Below are positions 58,448 to 64,000 of a stretch of 64,000 bases of DNA, piece after piece. The notes under the pieces were generated by a model. The model was given only the letters and a program-made list of their open reading frames with translations, ran no database searches and was not told the DNA's origin. Source of the DNA: Platerodrilus igneus (lineage: Eukaryota > Arthropoda > Insecta > Coleoptera > Lycidae); contig JARFIW010001453.1 in assembly GCA_036346225.1 (NCBI GenBank), forward strand, positions 805,779-869,778, read 5' to 3'. Position 1 is the stretch's first letter. Each line of letters begins with the position of its first letter. Made by a program: the position numbers and the translations under genes.

Positions 58448-58449
<2 letters not shown>

Positions 58450-58492
<43 letters not shown>
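58450..58492. repeat. (TA)n tract at right edge of ribozyme array
   Basis: About 43 bp of TA separating the ribozyme array from the dispersed repeat copy. Confidence 0.95.
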
Positions 58493-58495
<3 letters not shown>

Positions 58496-59150
58496 CCTTT
58501 TGCAAGTCTGTCGTTTCCAAGAACTTATCTAATGAATACATGGTAAATTGTCTATTCGCTATTTATTAAAGTTTGTGTCTGTCATATTTCTATTGTTTTT
58601 TGTGCTTATAATTACCACCAACTTCTATGAGATTTGACTAAATGGGGTGTTTATAGTCGAATTGTCGACCCTGGTTTGCATTTTATTTTCTAACATGAGT
58701 ATGAGAACAAAACAACTATCGTGAGCTTGGCTAGCTTGTTATTGGTCTTATTTTGATCCTAGCTTTAGCCAGGGTACTACTAGATATATCAATATTCTAT
58801 GCGGTGTATTTATAACCAATATTTATATCAATTATATTATGCTGTAATGTTTAGCAAATAATAAATTTCTAATAGCCATAAAATATGTAAAAGAATATCT
58901 TTCAAAGCTTTTATTTTCTGTCTCGTTTTATTTAAGTTTGGGGTAAGTAGTTTGTACTACAACAATATACCTTATTTACTTACAAAAAGTACAACTATTG
59001 TAAGTTTATCAACAATTTGTCGTCTATGGCTAAAAATCTAATAAAATCTTAATATTGGGCTCATTGGCATACTTTTTTTAACGTTCGAGACATGTTTAAA
59101 ATAATTTACACCAGGCATTTACACCAGACTAGTGCCATACTAGCATTGGT
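58493..59150 (-). repeat. Dispersed repeat, copy 2 (inverted partner at 5850-6450)
   Basis: See copy 1 for the shared words. This copy ends near 59150 and is followed by a short tandem duplication (GCATTGGTATCTAACAA...GTAAACCCG) at 59143 and 59222. Confidence 0.8.
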
Positions 59151-59689
59151 ATCTAACAAGTGTAAACCCGCCATAAGACTACCTAAGAACCATATACAAT
59201 CTTCGTTTTATATTTGAACAGCATTGGTATCTAACAATTGTAAACCCGTCATAGGGTCGCCTCAGAACCATGTAACAACAGAGGAGTTTTTTAGTCGGTG
59301 AAAGTCCGGCATTATCAAAGGGGCAGACTGAATCATAATGGTTTTCCTCCTCAAGATAAATATAAAAAAACGACTGCTAAAACCTTACAGTAACGTAATT
59401 GTCACTTCTTTAAGAACCAACCTCTTAATCGTATAAATAGAAACATGTTAAAAAATGTTTTCCAATTTTCACGTTATTGAATTTATATGAAATTTAACTA
59501 TATAAAAATTATTCAGCTAATTTCACTTTAAGCGTATTGGCTACCTAAAAATCGCTCCCTGGGCGCAACACACATTGAAGGCACTCATTCTTCTAAACTT
59601 AAAAATTTTCACCTAATGTATTCAAGCCAAATATATAAAACATTAATAAATCAAAGTTACCTTCAATTTATGTAATAAACGTCAAACTT
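59151..59689. other. AT-rich spacer, no gene seen
   Basis: Apart from the 79-bp tandem duplication at 59143-59275 I find no ORF, RNA gene or partner repeat. Confidence 0.4.
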
Positions 59690-59850
59690 GAAATTTTTAT
59701 TATTTTGACAACGATCCTAGGCCATAAACTGAAACGTAAATAAGGACGATTTTGACAACTATAAGTAGTTTATTTTCCAAAGGAGATTAAGAAAAATACA
59801 AAACAAATCACAACAAACATACAGGGAGTATTTACAAATCAGTTGTGCAT
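59690..59850. repeat. Single arm related to the 43285-43504 hairpin
   Basis: It reads TTTTTATTATTTTGACAACG, ATCCTAGGCCATAAACTGAAACGTAAATAA and then GGAGATTAAGAAAAATAC, followed by CAACAAACATACAGGGAGTA. It matches the right arm at 43400-43504 plus the inverted outer flank of the left arm at 43250-43280, with about 15 percent divergence. Confidence 0.75.
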
Positions 59851-60617
59851 GTTGTAACGAATCTTCGTGGTTGCAGTGCCCACTGGTGAGAGTTGATTAA
59901 ATGCGATTCAGTATTGTTCAAATGTTCATTGTTCAAGGGAAAGTCTGGCACTGAACTCAACCGTTCTTTGCAAAGGTCAACGGAGAAGTGCGGGTTCTTA
60001 TCGAAACACTAAAGCTTTCGTCACACGCATGACATTACGAGAACGCAAACGCGTCCCAAAGACTGTCTTGTTTCACAATTGTTTTTAGTTTTTAATTAAT
60101 ACAAAACATTCTCCCACCAAAATAGCTTAGGGCTATTTTTATTTTTAACTTAATACGAAACTTGAACCGTTAAATGGGTCTTGTATGTATGTAGAACCAA
60201 ATAACGATAATCATAGTTACGGACTAATAATAAAAGAAAGAACAAGCAATTAATTGTGCATTATTGAAACGGTAATGAACATAATTTGGCGATCGGTCTT
60301 TTCGAATTCCCTCGCGAAGCTTTTTCAGTGGCTACACGAGGTACACACTCCTCTCGAATGACTACTAATATGCCAATGTCAATGCTGTCAAGGCCCATAG
60401 ACTTGTGCCACCGACCACGTTGCTATTGCAGGTATGCAACTCAAGTTGCAACTAACAAACTTCATAAGCGTCATAAACACGCAAACCTGAACGCCCCTTA
60501 ATAATAGACCCGCCTATCAACACAACTTAAAACCGAATAAAATCGTCCGGAATTTCCGATGATTAAAATACAAACATTAATTATAATGATCAAGGAAGCG
60601 AGCTTTCGTTTGTTTTT

Positions 60618-60661
<44 letters not shown>

Positions 60662-63506
60662 ACATGCAATTGCCAGGAGCAAGCAATAACTTCTGATCTG
60701 TTGAGTTTGACTTTTTATCACGGTGCACCAAAGCCTGGAGGTTAAACCAGAAGGTTGTGGGTTATGTACTAACGTGATACTCTACGCGCTGCCGGCAAGG
60801 TGCACCAAATTCTACCACCAGGGTCTGGACTTCTACCAAAAGAAGTTACTTTGTAGAACCATTTTACTATTAGCATCAACAACCAAACGTGGCCCACCGC
60901 TTGGTTTAATTTTTGATCCTCTTCCTGCGGTATTTGTTTCTAGACTTTTTTTCCTTTCTTCGGAAACTATGACTTAGTCGACGTTTTGGTCTTTTTAGCT
61001 ATTTTCTTCGTCGATTGTTTGTTTGATACGATTCGTTGTTACCACAGCTTGAAGTATATCAATTTGTTCTTTCCAGCATTCTCGTCGTTCCTAGCATACC
61101 TTATTGGTCAAGTTCTAGCTGTTGCTATTAGTTTTCTTCCTAGTTTCTTTTTCTAATTTTTTGTTTTTTGTTTGGGAGAAACCAATTCTTTTCCTGAGGT
61201 TTGAAAACTCTATTGTTTCTTTACCAGGGATATCCGTCCTTAGACAACTTTTGCAGTGTTGTCATTCCATATTTGTTCTTTTTGATTGCTACGCTATACC
61301 TTTCCTTTTTCTATAGTCTTCTACATTTTTGACCTTGTCCAGTATATTGGGTCTTCGAACCAGATGTGAATCTTTTTTTTCATTTTTGGTTTTTTTTTGT
61401 TTTCTGAAACGAGTTTTCTTGTGGTTTGTCCTGTTAGTATATTACTTAGTCAGTTGCTTGCGTTTCCTAAACTGACTTTTAATTTTGCTGGGGGGAATTT
61501 GTTACGTTCAATTTCGTAATTAAAACAATTCTTACTTCGTTAATTTAATTTAGAAAACCATTCAGTCCCAATCATTTAATTTACATTTTTATAAACTTAC
61601 ACAGCGTAGATAGACAATCAACTATACGCGTCTTTCATTAAATCCACGAGATTGACGGTCTATATTCTTATCTCTTACCTATACAAGTCTACCTGTTGAT
61701 ACTCTAGTCCTTTATCTTACACGAAAACTTGACGAATGAGGTCTGTCGATGAGTGTAAAATGTTTTTTTATTTGTATGGTGTTAAATTTTAAAAGTAGTT
61801 CGTGGCATTGTATGGATTCGGTTTTGGATGTAGTTTTAAATGTACAATACATGCCTAATATCGTAAATAATTAAAAATAAAATTTGTATGAAGAAGTTGT
61901 TAAATTACAAAATTATTTGAGAAATAGTTATACTACAGACAAGCGTGGAAAATGTTCACGTTTCGAGATGACTTACTGACGATAACTGGTTAATGCGTTC
62001 TTGGAGATTTTAATTAAGTTAAAGATACATGTGTGGTGACGATTCAAAATAATTCACAATTAGTTAGAAAAGCCGGATACTACGTTTAAGAAACTGACGT
62101 GCTCCAAAAATGCATACATAGGTGCTAGTTTTATAGTTATTGAAGCATGAAATCGAAAAGTTTTTCTTTAAATACGTGAGTAGACAGTAAAACCAATAGT
62201 GATGTTGATACCGATGGAAGTGATTATAATTTGGAAGTCTTACTTATTCTCAGAGCATGATATTAAATTTTATCGTTGCAATCAATGTTGGTGTTACAAC
62301 CTGGTTCTTTTTATTAGAAACCTGGCGTAAACTTTCAATAGAGTTGATATTGGATTTCTACTTAATTGTTTTTAATTGCACTAGTCAAGAGGAAGTGGAT
62401 GATACTACAAAGAACACCCGTAAGTATTTTGTTAGGCTCTTTTAAGACAATTAAGAGGCGTACATTTTAAGCCGTAATATTTGAACGGGTTAGATGTGCT
62501 AAGTCACGCATTAAGTATACTGTGCTATTACAACCACACTCGGTATAGTAGGGTTTCGTAATGTGTTCGTGTAGGACAACGTTTAAAAATGGACTGCTGC
62601 GATGTGAAAGTAATTGCTTTGGTTACGCTTAGATTCATGGCATTTATTTTATAACCACGAAGAAAGTGTTGCGAACTATATATTTTTTTTCATTTTCTAG
62701 ATAAAAATACTACAATTAAAAAGGTTTTGAGCAATATGGTGATTATTTGGAAACGAAGAATATGCCAAACTTCAACCTGAACTATTATATATAATTTTCC
62801 GGGGCGAATCGGTCTTAGATTTTTTCTTTTTGTCTTTCCTTTTCTACGACCCCCTCTCATTCTACGACTTTTCAACTAGCATGGCATTCTTCCGTTCCTT
62901 TTTTTGTGGTAATCAGTGTGGATTACTTTTCTTGCTTTCGTTGCTCTCTTTCTTGTTCGCACAGAATACCGTAACAAATTAAACACCCGGTATATATCAG
63001 GGGAAAGTTATTTTAATCTGACAATTCACATAATTATGTATTGACTGCTCGTATACCTAAACTGAAGATTATTGTAGCGCCTATCGGTTTGTCTGTGGCC
63101 AGAATAATATTATTAGAACGTAAACAAGGCGTTTGTGCACAAAAGATGATTAGTTGCCCCCTGCGGTGTTACACCTTTGGGATGACCTTGTTTGACGTGT
63201 ACAGAAGTTTTCATTTAACAGTTATTTAGATTACAATAGATTGTCCTTTGCATAATTTCTAGTATGTTTAGAATAATCAAGAAGTTTTTAAATACGTATA
63301 TAATTGCCTTCATGGATATTGCTCTTCAGTTTTAATTGTAGCTTTGATTCTAATACTATTTCTAATGTTAAGCTTTATTACAATATACAGAGAATTTATA
63401 AAAGAACTCCTTTATTTAAAATTTCATTTGTACACACTAAAGTTAAATAATATTTATTAAATCTATATAGTATTAAAGAGAATCTTCTCAAGTTTTTTTT
63501 TGATAC
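59851..63506. other. AT-rich region without recognised genes
   Basis: Contains a (TA)n tract at 60620-60659 and several short ORFs (60286-60501, 60723-60977, 62257-62445, and 62690-62875 on the minus strand) with no motif I recognise. 60723-60850 is locally GC-richer and may be a decayed mobile-element or gene fragment. A CACCCGGTATATATCAGGGG patch at 62983 resembles a promoter but has no gene behind it. Confidence 0.4.
60620..60659. repeat. (TA)n microsatellite
   Basis: About 40 bp of TA; unlike the others, I see no repeat block ending here. Confidence 0.95.
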
Positions 63507-63830
63507 CTAATAAAGTTCTATATGTGCACCATTTGTTGCTCTGGCCACGTCTAAACAATAATCAATTTCTTCGCAGGTATTCAGCAGCATATCAGGCGTG
63601 ACGGATGCTACAGCTGCAACAATCCTCTCCCTCAAATGAGCAATGTCACAGATATTCTCGGAATAAACAAAGTTTTTACATGTCCCCAAAAAAAGAAATC
63701 TAGTGGAGTCAGATCTGGACTCCTTGGTGGCGATCCAATTGGACCACGTCTACCAATCCACCTTTCAGGGAAACGCGAGTTCAACGCATCACGGACACGG
63801 GTGCTATAGTTACATTATTATTCTTAATAA
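63507..63830 (-). pseudogene. Mariner/Tc1-like transposase, C-terminal fragment
   Basis: The minus strand reads FPERWIGRRGP, then PPRSPDLTPLDFFFWG, which contains the third catalytic Asp region of IS630/Tc1/mariner transposases as it appears in many insect copies. After a frameshift in a T7G4 run near 63690 it continues in the 60-codon frame 63507-63689 (FVYSENICDIAHLRERIVAA...VTPDMLLNT...LDVARATNGAHIE), the usual C-terminus. The N-terminal DNA-binding and earlier catalytic regions are missing upstream. Non-functional remnant. Confidence 0.75.
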
Positions 63831-64000
63831 GTGTCAGCTTTGGTATAAATATGGAAATAGATTAAAATAGGTTTAGCAGTTGTTTGATATATATTACCGA
63901 AAAATTGAAACTTCAAAATATTACACATACGTTAGGAGTCGACACACACAAATGTAGATTTATTAAAAAGTCGCAGCCTTTGTATAAATCTAGAATAAAC

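Larger units (their letters stand above)
57061..58449 (+). repeat. Same monomers, plus-oriented (5 units)
   Basis: Orientation flips at about 57060: GGACAGGAGTAGCAAA of a minus unit runs straight into ACGACACGAAGACACGAAG of a plus unit. Hammerhead motifs lie at 57153, 57453, 57753, 58054 and 58355. Units 27 and 29 have intact cores. Unit 25 has one stem II mismatch, unit 26 reads CAAAAC for CGAAAC, and unit 28 reads UUGAUGA for CUGAUGA. The array stops in the same monomer phase as its left end (reverse complement TACAAAGTAAAAAGGAATTA) and abuts a (TA)n tract. Confidence 0.95.

Noticed and set aside
60723..60977. 84-codon ORF in a GC-richer patch, or a tRNA-derived SINE
   Set aside because: No recognisable domain, and the tRNA B-box pattern is not met (GGTTATGTAC).
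1..64000. CRISPR arrays, bacterial operons, tRNA or rRNA genes
   Set aside because: The repeat architecture and coding content are eukaryotic, and no tRNA or rRNA signature was found by eye.

Overview
The window is AT-rich, repeat-dense eukaryotic DNA. The families present (a Ty3/gypsy-type LTR retrotransposon, an R1/LOA-group non-LTR element, mariner-like and Polinton/Maverick-like remnants) fit an arthropod, most likely an insect. The exact lineage cannot be read from the sequence. No conventional host gene with recognisable exons was found; almost everything is mobile or tandemly repeated DNA in several nested layers. Eleven pure (TA)n tracts of about 28-60 bp punctuate the window, and most large repeat blocks start or stop at one of them.

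Layout. 1-1865 (-): a transposase-like reading frame broken by one in-frame TAA and running off the left edge. 2801-2945: a fold-back MITE. 3056-3619 (-): an SGNH/GDSL-hydrolase-like ORF. 3790-5560: a satellite of about 159 bp, 11 units. 5850-6450: a dispersed repeat whose inverted partner lies at 58.5-59.15 kb. 6.6-13.5 kb: LTR-like blocks related to the gypsy LTRs, a gag-like ORF at 8.68-9.24 kb, and a two-way cluster of primer-binding-site-like motifs at 11.34-11.91 kb. 13.7-21.4, 31.25-32.94 and 40.42-45.2 kb: one large, rearranged inverted repeat with a fragment of protein-primed DNA polymerase B (43.5-43.9 kb), interrupted by three later insertions: a solo LTR (15636-17569, 4-bp TSD), a full-length gypsy element on the minus strand (21407-31248) and a full-length R1/LOA-type element on the minus strand (32945-40406, 14-bp TSD). 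45.9-50.0 kb: more LTR-like blocks. 50.0-58.45 kb: a tandem array of about 301-bp monomers. 59.15-64 kb: mostly unrecognised AT-rich DNA ending in a mariner-like transposase fragment.

The most notable system is the 50.0-58.45 kb array. Each of its 29 monomers carries a type I hammerhead ribozyme motif, intact in at least seven copies. The first 24 read on the minus strand and the last 5 on the plus strand, and both outer ends begin at the same monomer phase next to a (TA)n tract. This matches what is known of self-cleaving tandem repeats in animals (retrozyme-like, non-autonomous circular-RNA elements). A second theme is LTR evolution: the gypsy 3' LTR has captured its own PBS and leader, and related LTR blocks carry multiple PBS-like units, one cluster of them in opposed orientations. 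Both full-length retrotransposons have several frameshifts or stops in spite of clean ends. That could be decay, or base-level indel errors in the assembly.
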